Assembly: GCA_031283565.1 (NCBI GenBank)
Contig: JAITBM010000026.1
Location: 1 to 8,583, forward strand
Origin: Rickettsiales bacterium
GTDB lineage: Bacteria > Pseudomonadota > Alphaproteobacteria > Rs-D84
Direction of reading: 5' to 3'
Length of the DNA stretch: 8,583 nt
The notes beneath the pieces are model-generated. The model was not told the origin of the DNA, did not search any database, and was given only the letters and a program-made list of their open reading frames with translations. The position numbers were made by a program, and so were the translations under genes. Positions 1 through 6,661 of the stretch are shown piece after piece (the stretch's first letter is position 1; each line of letters opens with the position of its first letter).

Positions 1-1
1 C

Positions 2-358
2 CGCGTCCCCGTATCCGACGGACACACCGCATGCGTAAGCCTTGAATTCGGCGAAAAAAAGCCCGGAATCAAAGAAATCAGAAATATTTGGGAATCTTTT
101 TCCGCCTTGCCGCAACATTTGAAACTGCCAAGCGCGCCGCAGCGCCCAATCATCTTTTTTGACGAGCCGGACCGCCCGCAGCCAAAACGCGACCGGGACT
201 GCGATAAAGCCATGGCCGTCTCAGTCGGACGCCTGCGCCCTTGCAATGTCCTTGATATTCGCTTTGTCGGATTATCCCACAATACAGTTCGCGGGGCTGC
301 CGGCGGCGGAATTCTAAATGCCGAACTTTTATACAAACAAGGATTTTTGTCATTTTAG
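2..358 (+). CDS. asd: Aspartate-semialdehyde dehydrogenase, C-terminal part (5' end outside window)
   Basis: This enzyme reduces aspartyl phosphate to aspartate semialdehyde with NADPH in the cytoplasm, the shared step towards lysine/diaminopimelate, threonine and methionine. The frame is open from base 2, and 118 codons remain before the TAG stop. The fragment begins with RVPVSDGHTACVSLEF, matching the family's RVPV-x-x-GH segment that carries a substrate-binding Arg and the catalytic His. It ends with VGRLR and LSHNTVRGAAGGGILNAELL, the typical C-terminal signature of the bacterial enzyme. An internal TTG at 107 could be mistaken for a start, but the family signature begins upstream of it, so the gene runs off the left edge. 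It lies 66 bases before dapA in the same direction, consistent with an asd-dapA-dapB cluster. The catalytic Cys is outside the window. Confidence 0.93.
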   Translation, partial: RVPVSDGHTACVSLEFGEKKPGIKEIRNIWESFSALPQHLKLPSAPQRPIIFFDEPDRPQPKRDRDCDKAMAVSVGRLRPCNVLDIRFVGLSHNTVRGAAGGGILNAELLYKQGFLSF

Positions 359-424
359 GAAAGCGGGATTAGTACGAAGACATGATTGTAATTTATGAAA
401 TAGCGATTAAAACAAGGATGAAAA

Positions 425-1297
425 ATGTTTAGCGGAAGCATAACGGCGATGATCACGCCGCTTAAAACGGACGGCTCGCTCGATTTGCAAGCTTTGGAGC
501 GATTAGTCGAATTCCAAATTGAAAACGGGACCGATGCCCTGCTGCCATGCGGAACCACCGGCGAAGCCGCAGCTTTGACGCATGACGAAAAAATTCTGGT
601 CGCAAAGCGCACTATCGAAATTGCGGCCGGACGCATTCCGGTCATCGTCGGCGCAGGATCAAACGACACAGCGGCGGCAGTGGAAATGACGCGCGATGTT
701 CAAAAAATCGGCGCCACAGGGGCTTTGTCGGTTGCGCCCTATTACAACAAGCCCATGCAGGAGGGGCTTTACCAGCACTTTTCTGCCGTGGCCGGCGTTG
801 GCTTGCCGATAATAATGTACAATGTTCCTGGGCGCGCCGGCGTATCGATAGCGCCCGAGACCATCATTCGTTTAAGCAAGCTGCCAAATATAGCGGCGGT
901 CAAAGATGCAACGGGAAACGTGGACAATATGATGGCCGTTCTGCGCGAGGCTCCGGATTTTGAAATTCTGTGCGGCGACGACGCGCTCACGTTTTCAATG
1001 ATGGCGCTTGGGGCAAAAGGCGTGATTTCCGTCGCATCCAACATAATGCCCCGCGCAGTATCCGATCTTGCCGGGCTGTTGGCCGGCGGGAACTACAACG
1101 ACGCGCGGAAATTGCATTACAAGCTGCTTCCCGTGTTCAAGGTTTTGTTCTGCGAGACCAATCCGATCCCGGTCAAGGAAAGCCTGGCCATGATGGGAAT
1201 GATTAGATCAACCATGCGGCTGCCCATGACGCCGATCGGAGCCGGCAATAAAGAAAAACTCGCGTCGGTCTTGCGCGAAGCGGGAGTCATAAAATGA
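425..1297 (+). CDS. dapA: 4-hydroxy-tetrahydrodipicolinate synthase
   Basis: DapA condenses pyruvate with aspartate semialdehyde, the first committed step of diaminopimelate and lysine synthesis in the cytoplasm. The 290 residues match the usual length (about 292) and form one TIM-barrel domain. Visible active-site features are GTTGE with T44 and T45, the PYYNKP segment with Y107, Y132 and R137 in MYNVPGRAGV, and the Schiff-base lysine K160 in VKDATG. Substrate lining residues appear intact, so the enzyme should be active. The ATG at 425 is supported by AAGGA at 414-418, six bases upstream. The gene ends in TGA followed at once by TAA and overlaps dapB by four bases, indicating translational coupling. 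The 66-base gap after asd shows no convincing promoter or terminator, so cotranscription with asd is likely but not proven. Confidence 0.97.
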   Translation: MFSGSITAMITPLKTDGSLDLQALERLVEFQIENGTDALLPCGTTGEAAALTHDEKILVAKRTIEIAAGRIPVIVGAGSNDTAAAVEMTRDVQKIGATGALSVAPYYNKPMQEGLYQHFSAVAGVGLPIIMYNVPGRAGVSIAPETIIRLSKLPNIAAVKDATGNVDNMMAVLREAPDFEILCGDDALTFSMMALGAKGVISVASNIMPRAVSDLAGLLAGGNYNDARKLHYKLLPVFKVLFCETNPIPVKESLAMMGMIRSTMRLPMTPIGAGNKEKLASVLREAGVIK

Positions 1298-1947
1298 TAA
1301 AAATATGCGTGGTCGGCGCACACGGGCGCATGGGCGGCCTTGTCATAAAAGAAATAGGGCGAGATGAAACCTGCGAGCTTTCCGGCGCCATAGGGCGAGG
1401 CGACGATCTGGCGGCAGACGCGGCCGGCGCCGATGCCATTATTGATTTCTCGCCCGCGGGCGGCGCCATCGCTCGAATTGAAGAATACCGCGCAATTAAA
1501 AAGCCACTTATTGTCGCGGGAACTGGATTTTCAGAAAGCGAGGCGGCGGCCGTCGATTCGCTCGGCGCCGACATGCCGCTCATTCGCGCCGCCAATACCA
1601 GCGTCGGCGTCAACCTGATACTCAGGCTGGTGCGCGAGGCCGCGGCAGCGCTTTCCGGATTCGACATAGGGATAACCGAAATTCATCACAAGCGCAAAAA
1701 AGACGCGCCGAGCGGAACCGCACTTTTGCTAGGCCGCGCATGCGGCTGCACGCAGATACAATCCCTGCGGGGCGGAAGCGCTAGCGGAATCCATACCGTG
1801 CATTTCCTGGGGGATGGGGAAAGCGTAGAGATCAGCCATAACGCCGCGACGCCGGAAATCTTTGCCAAAGGAGCCGTTGCAGCCGCGAAATGGCTGGCTG
1901 GCAAGCCGAACGGGATCTACTCCATGGCCGATGTGCTAGGAATATAA
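1294..1947 (+). CDS. dapB: 4-hydroxy-tetrahydrodipicolinate reductase
   Basis: DapB uses NAD(P)H to reduce the DapA product to tetrahydrodipicolinate. The N-terminal Rossmann motif is GAHGRMG (residues 8-14), with IIDFSP near 49-54 and VAGTGF at 74-79 lining the cofactor site. The family signature EIHHKRKKDAPSGTA (129-143) contains the catalytic histidine pair H131/H132, K135 and the PSGT substrate loop. RGGSASGIHTVHF and the SHNA segment (181-184) follow as expected. At 217 residues it is shorter than the E. coli enzyme (273) but within the range of compact bacterial DapB proteins, and no conserved motif is missing. The start ATG overlaps the dapA stop as ATGA, and GGGAG at 1282-1286 inside dapA is well placed as its ribosome binding site. 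It closes the biosynthetic cluster; the next gene has its own promoter. Confidence 0.96.
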   Translation: MIKICVVGAHGRMGGLVIKEIGRDETCELSGAIGRGDDLAADAAGADAIIDFSPAGGAIARIEEYRAIKKPLIVAGTGFSESEAAAVDSLGADMPLIRAANTSVGVNLILRLVREAAAALSGFDIGITEIHHKRKKDAPSGTALLLGRACGCTQIQSLRGGSASGIHTVHFLGDGESVEISHNAATPEIFAKGAVAAAKWLAGKPNGIYSMADVLGI

Positions 1948-1976
1948 ATTCGATTTTATAAAATTAGAAGAACATA

Positions 1977-2004
1977 TTGACAAGTGAAATAGTTGTGATA
2001 TTAT
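1977..2004 (+). promoter_or_regulatory. Strong sigma70-like promoter for the tandem paralogue pair
   Basis: A perfect -35 TTGACA at 1977-1982 is followed, after a 16-base spacer, by TATTAT at 1999-2004. TGA directly precedes this box (1996-1998), an extended -10 arrangement. Transcription should start near 2011. AAGAGGA at 2017-2023 then serves as the ribosome binding site for the GTG start at 2029. No terminator is visible between dapB and this promoter, so some read-through from dapB is possible. Confidence 0.75.
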
Positions 2005-2028
2005 TCATATAAATATAAGAGGATTATT

Positions 2029-2724
2029 GTGAGTAAGAAATATTTCACCAAGTCCATACCTATGGATGAACAGACTGTGGACGATCGCTTATTTGAACAA
2101 TATAACAAAATTATGGGCAGCGAATACGTTCAGACTGGGCCCAATGAAACGCGCATAGAAACTTGGTACAAGCTGCGCCCCGTATTAGAGAAACGGCTTG
2201 CCACAGAAGCAGGAGACCGCAAGCAATTGCAAGAAGCGGCGATCCGGCGGAGACTTGCGGAAAAGCAGGCCAATATTCAAGCGCAGCAAATCGCATATAC
2301 CGAAATCGCGCATTTGGCAGCCGAAAAACTGCACTTAGCGGAAGAAAACGAGAAAAAAGAAGCCGAGCGTATCCGCAAGGCAAAAGTACTGCGAAAAAAA
2401 GCCATCATAGCCTCTGCCTCGCTCGCAATTGCCGGAATTGCTTATTTCATTTATGACCGGATTCCGATCATGCATGAGAACGCGGCATCCAGCGGCGAAT
2501 TGATTTACTGGCGCACTTTAAGCGGACGCGATGGAATTTATGCCAAAGAAATGCCGCAGCCCGGATCGCACGTGCGCATCCGCAAACAAGACGGAACATT
2601 CGAAGAGTATCTCTGGTATCCGAAATCATCTCCGGACCGCCCGGCCGGCCGAACTCCAGATATGATAGTGGTGCCCGCCGACAGCAATGCCGCCCGAAAG
2701 GCAGCGCCCCAGCGCACGCGGTAA
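2029..2724 (+). CDS. Unrecognised single-pass membrane protein, tandem copy A
   Basis: I do not recognise this 231-residue protein. Residues about 50-123 are rich in K, E, R, A and Q and look like a long charged helix or coiled coil. A hydrophobic segment, AIIASASLAIAGIAYFIY (125-142), follows a strongly basic stretch, so by the positive-inside rule the N-terminus should be cytoplasmic and the C-terminal 90 residues outside. That tail contains IYWRTLSGRDGI and GSHVRI...YLWYPKSSP, shared with copy B. The GTG start is chosen because AAGAGGA lies five bases upstream; an ATG at 2062 is the alternative and lacks such a site. A promoter sits directly upstream, and copy B follows after 38 bases. The protein ends in QRTR, as does copy B. 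The function is unknown; topology and helix are inference from composition. Confidence 0.85.
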   Translation: MSKKYFTKSIPMDEQTVDDRLFEQYNKIMGSEYVQTGPNETRIETWYKLRPVLEKRLATEAGDRKQLQEAAIRRRLAEKQANIQAQQIAYTEIAHLAAEKLHLAEENEKKEAERIRKAKVLRKKAIIASASLAIAGIAYFIYDRIPIMHENAASSGELIYWRTLSGRDGIYAKEMPQPGSHVRIRKQDGTFEEYLWYPKSSPDRPAGRTPDMIVVPADSNAARKAAPQRTR

Positions 2725-2730
2725 GCCGCG
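2710..2730 (+). repeat. 21-base repeat with hairpin over the stop codon, copy 1
   Basis: Twenty-one bases, from CAGCGC through the stop to CCGCG, are identical to 3414-3434 at the end of the second paralogue. Within them, CGCGG-TAAG-CCGCG (2717-2730) forms a 5-bp GC stem whose four-base loop contains the TAA stop. The identity runs six bases past the stop codon, so it is not explained by protein conservation alone. Confidence 0.7.
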
Positions 2731-2762
2731 AAACTAAAATGTTTACAACAAAAGGAGCCATC

Positions 2763-3428
2763 ATGGGCGATTTGCCCAGCTATTTGCATAAACAATGCAA
2801 CAAATTCCTGCACAGCGACGAGGCAAAAAACCTGTCCGACGATAACGAGCGCTACGAAGTTTGGCTAGCAATGCGCGGCAGACTTGAAAAACAGTACCTT
2901 GCGAAGCATCCTGAAATCGAATCCGCCGATGACAAAGCCGAGGCGGCCAAGCTGGCGGCCGAACAGAAACTTGCGGAAATCCGGGCAAAGGAAGAAGCCT
3001 ATCGCGAGGGTTGTCGTCTGACTGCTGACAAACTGCGCGCCGCACAGGAAAACAAGAAAAAAGAAGCCGAGCGTATTCGCAGGGTAAAAGCCATGCGCAC
3101 AAAAGCAGTCATAGCCTCTGCCTCGCTCGCAATTGCCGGAATCGCTTATTGCATTTACGACAAAATGCCCGTCGTTTATAAAAATGTGGCGGACCAAGGC
3201 AAAGTCATCTATTGGCGAACGCTCAGCGGACGCGAGGGCATCATCGGAAGCGGCGTTTCTCCGTTCGGATCCCATGTGCAATTCAAGGCGAAAAACGGCG
3301 AAGACATGAGCTTCACCTGGTACCCGGGATCATCGCCGTTCGTTCCGGCAGATCGCGAGGCGGATTGGCACTTAGCCCCTTTCGAAGAAAAAATGCTGCC
3401 GATACAGGATCTTCAGCGCACGCGGTAA
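2763..3428 (+). CDS. Unrecognised single-pass membrane protein, tandem copy B
   Basis: This is a diverged duplicate of the preceding gene, of unknown function. From the ATG at 2763 it has 221 residues. I prefer this start over the in-frame ATG at 2739 because AGGAG (2753-2757) lies five bases before it. Order of parts: a short N-terminal region with NERYEVWLAMRGRLEKQY, a charged helical stretch (about 40-113), a membrane segment AVIASASLAIAGIAYCIY (115-132) and an outside tail with IYWRTLSGREGI, FGSHVQF and WYPGSSP. The membrane segment and the preceding KKKEAERIRR are nearly identical to copy A, while the N-terminal third and C-terminal end have diverged. Basic residues before the membrane segment predict N-in/C-out. 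It shares the upstream promoter with copy A and is followed by a hairpin terminator. The two products may form a heteromer, but that is only inferred. Confidence 0.85.
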   Translation: MGDLPSYLHKQCNKFLHSDEAKNLSDDNERYEVWLAMRGRLEKQYLAKHPEIESADDKAEAAKLAAEQKLAEIRAKEEAYREGCRLTADKLRAAQENKKKEAERIRRVKAMRTKAVIASASLAIAGIAYCIYDKMPVVYKNVADQGKVIYWRTLSGREGIIGSGVSPFGSHVQFKAKNGEDMSFTWYPGSSPFVPADREADWHLAPFEEKMLPIQDLQRTR

Positions 3429-3434
3429 GCCGCG
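3414..3434 (+). repeat. 21-base repeat with hairpin over the stop codon, copy 2
   Basis: This is identical to 2710-2730. The 5-bp stem CGCGG/CCGCG spans 3421-3434 with TAAG in the loop, again placing the stop codon in the loop. Downstream of 3434 the two sites differ completely, so the repeat ends sharply six bases after the stop. Confidence 0.7.
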
Positions 3435-3447
3435 CCATATTGCACAC

Positions 3448-3481
3448 AAAATTCGGCGATATTCAAAAATCGCCGAATTTT
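3448..3481. terminator. Bidirectional intrinsic terminator between convergent genes
   Basis: A perfect 13-bp stem, AAAATTCGGCGAT (3448-3460) with its complement at 3469-3481, encloses the eight-base loop ATTCAAAA. On the + strand the stem ends in a T run (3478-3482), terminating the paralogue pair. On the minus strand the A run at the other end gives a T tract just past the stop of the large gene (3482-3484). It serves both convergent units. Confidence 0.85.
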
Positions 3482-6199
3482 TCATAGCGGTATGTCTTCC
3501 GTCTTTGTTTCAACTTTCTCTTCGCCGCATTCTTGCGAGGCTTCGCCGCCGATTCCGAAAAATCCGTTCTTTTTCACATTCTTGCACGCTCTGGAGCGGG
3601 AAACTCTGGTTATGTGGCAAATCCTGGTATCGCGGTTGAATAATGCCGTGGTTTCCATTGTCCCTCCGGGAATGCTCGAAACAAAAGGCTTGTCCATTGC
3701 CGTCGCAAGCGCCCCCGCTCCGGCCACAACGGCCAATGCAGTACCGCCTGTCGCAACCGCCGCAACGCCCAATGCCGCAGCGCCCATCGCGCCGCCGGCG
3801 GCCCCGATATTATTGGAGGTTGTGTTTTTCGTGCTGAATTCTGCGGAGGCGCTGACATCCTTGCTATAACCGCCGCTTGTAAGCTGTTCTATCGTCAATC
3901 CGGCACCGACTGAGTAAATGATTGAGAATGGATAAAACAGCTCCGTGTCGACATTGCTGTTTACATTCCCGACCGCTCCGCCGGATGCTATTTTCTGGCA
4001 CATGAACTGGGCTATGTCCGCGCTGGCCCCCTTTGACGCCTTCTTTACAGCTTCCTCGAATTTCTTATTATAATTAGTCTGCGCCTGGCGAAGCGCAGCG
4101 GCTGCAATGGTTGTTTTCAATGAATTCAGCAGGTTGGGGAAACGGGCCGTCGTCTTGTTGGCCTTGCCCCGCCCGCCACCGTTTATTTGCGACAAGTCGC
4201 GGCCATCCACGCAATATTGTATTTCCGGATCAGAGGCAATCATGTCTATGGTCCTGTTTATCGTCCCGCTTATGTTTTCCAATTCGGATTCTATGTTCGA
4301 AACAACTCCCCCAAACAACTTGGGATCGGATATGATCCCGCTTTTGTTCGCCTCCTTTATTCCGGCAATATAATCCGCCACCCCGACGCGGCCCCATGGC
4401 AGCCTGTTTTTTGAGTCGCATTTTTCACCCTCGGGAACGCCATCGCACACGGACCCGTTGCCAACCTTTATGCTTCCGAACGACAGCATTCCGGTTATGC
4501 GGTACAGCGCCCCGACTTTCTGGTCTTGCAGACTGCCCGTTCCCACGACGTCATCGGCGGCGAAAGCATTGCAGTCGGTCGTCGAACCGCAGATTTCCCC
4601 CATTTTCTGCTCAACTTTCGCTTGGCACAAGTCAAGCATCGAATTGTCGACATTCAGATAGAACCCCATCAGCATATTGTCTATGTCCGACATCTGGAAA
4701 TCTTTGTTGCCCTGCCTGCACACCAGAAGTTTGTCTATCGGACACAAATCATGCAGATATTTGTAGTCCATGCCTATGCAGTTCGAGAAATCCGCGCCGC
4801 ATCTGTCGTCGCTTGTAAAACATTCCTTGACTTCATTGGTGCAGGCGTCGACCCGCATTGCCGCGAGCTTGTCCTTTACATAATCCCACACATTCGCGTC
4901 CATTCTCTCGCACGGATCTATCTCGGGCTTGCAGAAGCTTCTGGCAAGCTCGGGGCGGGCCAGGCAGGAATCCATAGTCTCCGCGCCTTTGCCCGCTATA
5001 TCATCCTTGCACGCTTTTTGTATGCATGTCGATATAGTCGCAAGGCATGACTGCCGCATGTTGCTCTCCAGCTTGCTTTCTGCAATCTTGACCTCGGGCG
5101 CCACATCCCGCAGGAAATCTTCCCATACGAAATTGCGAACGGCGTCGCACTTGTTCAGGACCCTTTCGCATATATTTCTTTTGCTGGACAGCATCTCCTT
5201 GGTCGAATCGGCCAGCCAGAACTTCTCCGTGTGCACAACTTTCGTTCCGGCCGTGGATTTCGCCCGATTATTCTGCATGTTTTCCTCAGCTATGCTTGCG
5301 GCGCAATTTTCCCAGCCGCTTCCGCAGGCGTTGTCCGTCTTCATGCATTTTTTGAATTCCACCATACATTCTCCGCGATTATATTCATTCACTTCGTCGA
5401 ACTTGGATTTCTTGGCCTCCACGACCGCCTTGTTTGCCATAAGAACCGCCAATTCGGATTTGCGCAGCATTTCGCCCACATTTTTGGACAGCGCCGCGCA
5501 ATCGCTTTTCATCAATGTCATGTATCTGCTGGTGTGCATGGACAGAGTTCCGCTTTTGCTGCATGTCTCCTCAACTTGCTCAAGGCATACCTCGCGCGCC
5601 GCATCGTACAGATTCTTTCCCGTCAGGCCGTCGAATGGATTGCCTCCGTCTTCGTCTCCATCTTCGCTCAGCAGGCTGTCGATGTTTACCCGGCGGGGTT
5701 TTTGCTTTTGTTTTTCCTTGTCCGCAAGGCGGACGACATTGCCGTCGCTGTCATATTCCCGATCGCCGCCGAACAGGATGTCGGCATCCGCGCCCGCCTG
5801 AACTTTTTCCACTTCTATAGATTCTATGCGAACGGCCTCGGCGTTGTTCTTTTCAATAGCCTTGATCTTTCCTTCGAATTCTCCGTATCCGGCCGAGCAG
5901 CTGCAGCGCCCCCCGCTCTCATTTTCCGACATGCAGAACTGGTCCATGCATCCGAAATATTCCTCGTAGCATGCGTCGTTGAACTTGTCGTTCACCACTT
6001 TTGCCCCAACTTTTGCGGTGGCCGCTGTCGCAATTATCTTCTGGCTGGATGCGGCGCGGACAGCATTTGGCCTTGAGCCCGGGGCGGACGGGGCCGGCTT
6101 GGCGGCATCGGATCGCCGCACCGCGTTTCCCCGCGGCGCTGCGGGCGACGATAGCAGGCATGGCGCGGCAATCATGCAAGCGGTCAAAATCTTTTTCAT
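3482..6199 (-). CDS. Large cysteine-rich exported protein of unknown function
   Basis: I recognise no family for this 905-residue protein. The start at 6199 is preferred over an upstream in-frame ATG at 6259 because MKKILTACMIAAPCLLSSPA is then a standard Sec signal peptide, and a GGGGGAA tract lies just before it. After an Ala/Pro-rich linker (about 20-65) come 36 cysteines, many in modules: C77-x6-C84-x4-C89; C278-x6-C285-x6-C292-x6-C299; C385-x6-C392-x4-C397; C453-x6-C460-x6-C467-x6-C474. Two of these are preceded by a W-containing helix (NFVWEDFL, NVWDYVKD). Residues 170-190 are acidic. A Gly/Ala-rich hydrophobic stretch (about 798-835) precedes a short Cys-containing, charged tail. An envelope or secreted disulphide-bonded protein is the natural inference. 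The gene runs convergent to the paralogue pair and divergent from a small ORF. Confidence 0.85.
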   Translation of the reverse strand: MKKILTACMIAAPCLLSSPAAPRGNAVRRSDAAKPAPSAPGSRPNAVRAASSQKIIATAATAKVGAKVVNDKFNDACYEEYFGCMDQFCMSENESGGRCSCSAGYGEFEGKIKAIEKNNAEAVRIESIEVEKVQAGADADILFGGDREYDSDGNVVRLADKEKQKQKPRRVNIDSLLSEDGDEDGGNPFDGLTGKNLYDAAREVCLEQVEETCSKSGTLSMHTSRYMTLMKSDCAALSKNVGEMLRKSELAVLMANKAVVEAKKSKFDEVNEYNRGECMVEFKKCMKTDNACGSGWENCAASIAEENMQNNRAKSTAGTKVVHTEKFWLADSTKEMLSSKRNICERVLNKCDAVRNFVWEDFLRDVAPEVKIAESKLESNMRQSCLATISTCIQKACKDDIAGKGAETMDSCLARPELARSFCKPEIDPCERMDANVWDYVKDKLAAMRVDACTNEVKECFTSDDRCGADFSNCIGMDYKYLHDLCPIDKLLVCRQGNKDFQMSDIDNMLMGFYLNVDNSMLDLCQAKVEQKMGEICGSTTDCNAFAADDVVGTGSLQDQKVGALYRITGMLSFGSIKVGNGSVCDGVPEGEKCDSKNRLPWGRVGVADYIAGIKEANKSGIISDPKLFGGVVSNIESELENISGTINRTIDMIASDPEIQYCVDGRDLSQINGGGRGKANKTTARFPNLLNSLKTTIAAAALRQAQTNYNKKFEEAVKKASKGASADIAQFMCQKIASGGAVGNVNSNVDTELFYPFSIIYSVGAGLTIEQLTSGGYSKDVSASAEFSTKNTTSNNIGAAGGAMGAAALGVAAVATGGTALAVVAGAGALATAMDKPFVSSIPGGTMETTALFNRDTRICHITRVSRSRACKNVKKNGFFGIGGEASQECGEEKVETKTEDIPL

Positions 6200-6243
6200 A
6201 TTCCCCCACTTTGAGTTCAATGAAACCACCAAAGAAAATTGGC

Positions 6244-6314
6244 GGCGGGAGGTTAGCAACTATGTTTGATGAGTATAGTTCAGAGTATTCGGTATATTTC
6301 TCTGACCTCCCGCC
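6244..6314 (+). promoter_or_regulatory. Long hairpin sequestering the ribosome binding site of the small ORF
   Basis: GGCGGGAGGTTAG (6244-6256) pairs with CTGACCTCCCGCC (6302-6314) over 13 positions with a single G-U. The 5' arm contains the GGGAGG ribosome binding site for the ATG at 6262, which lies in the 45-base loop. The 3' arm is codons of the same ORF. The loop can form two further small stems, AACTAT/ATAGTT and CAGAG/CTCTG. A third related element, GGCAGGAGG (6317-6325), could pair with the 3' arm instead, with one mismatch. The structure is seen in the sequence; a regulatory role is inferred. It also lies upstream of the divergent minus-strand gene. Confidence 0.5.
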
Positions 6315-6411
6315 ATGGCAGGAGGCTATTTATCGTCAAGCTCGACGCATCAAATCAAGAGGTTGCTACACCCCGGGCGCAGATACATACATGCCCGCGC
6401 TTGACTCATAG
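6262..6411 (+). CDS. Candidate small protein, 49 residues
   Basis: The product is unrecognised. It begins MFDEYSSEYSVYFSDLPPW and ends CYTPGADTYMPALDS. It is polar and tyrosine-rich, with a basic central helix-like segment (RQARRIKSRG) and no signal peptide or membrane segment. GGGAGG at 6247-6252 lies nine bases before the ATG, a credible ribosome binding site. Base composition resembles the left part of the window, not the AT-rich segment to the right. It is divergent from the large exported-protein gene, with 62 bases between start codons. The frame stays open for 53 codons beyond the TAG stop. The ORF may be a complete small protein, the N-terminus of a truncated gene, or chance. I rate it slightly below even odds. 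Confidence 0.42.
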   Translation: MFDEYSSEYSVYFSDLPPWQEAIYRQARRIKSRGCYTPGADTYMPALDS

Positions 6412-6494
6412 GATAGCACATCCGGCAATGAAAAGAAAGAAAAATCTATGGTGAGAAATAATGCCCCGCGTTATTTTTCACATGGTGCAAGACA

Positions 6495-6614
6495 CTGCTC
6501 GATCATCGGATTAGCAATCTCAACACTATTGAAATATTATCAAAGCAGATTCAGATATTCAAGGAAAAGTTAAAAGAAATAAATCAAAGTATCTATAAAG
6601 TATTTGTTCGTTAA
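6495..6614 (+). pseudogene. AT-rich remnant: C-terminus of a lost coding region
   Basis: This frame reads LLDHRISNLNTIEILSKQIQ followed by a Lys/Glu-rich stretch (FKEKLKEINQSIYKVFVR), then TAA. The composition is that of a real amphipathic helix at a protein's end, unlike typical shadow frames. The frame is open from 6462 (after a TAA at 6459-6461) but contains no ATG, GTG or TTG start, so an intact gene is unlikely. The AT-rich base use resembles the restriction-modification genes to the right, suggesting it is debris of the same acquired segment. C-terminal helices of this type occur in, for example, type I specificity subunits, but the fragment is too short to assign. Confidence 0.35.
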
Positions 6615-6661
6615 ATTTTTCTCGAGTCGAAATTAAAAAATTACCTTGCGCAAAAAACGAA

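Noticed and set aside
970..1206. ORF on the + strand inside dapA in another frame
   Set aside because: It is a shadow of dapA; the product is Arg-rich and has no protein-like pattern or ribosome binding site.
2865..3281. 138-codon minus-strand ORF opposite paralogue copy B
   Set aside because: It is antisense to a gene supported by a ribosome binding site and clear paralogy. The paralogous block explains the sequence.
4396..6076. Long + strand ORFs opposite the large minus-strand gene
   Set aside because: They are antisense to a gene with a signal peptide, ordered cysteine modules and a matching terminator. Their products show no domains, and the open frames follow from codon bias on the other strand.
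6158..6181. Lipobox (LTAC) in the signal peptide of the cysteine-rich protein
   Set aside because: C8 is only seven residues from the start, leaving no room for a hydrophobic core, and C14 is preceded by Pro. A signal peptidase I cleavage after the Ser/Pro/Ala stretch is more likely.
6241..6430. Structured non-coding RNA such as SRP RNA or tmRNA in the hairpin-rich stretch
   Set aside because: No conserved SRP loop, tmRNA tag or acceptor end was found. The pairing is explained as well by the small ORF's leader.
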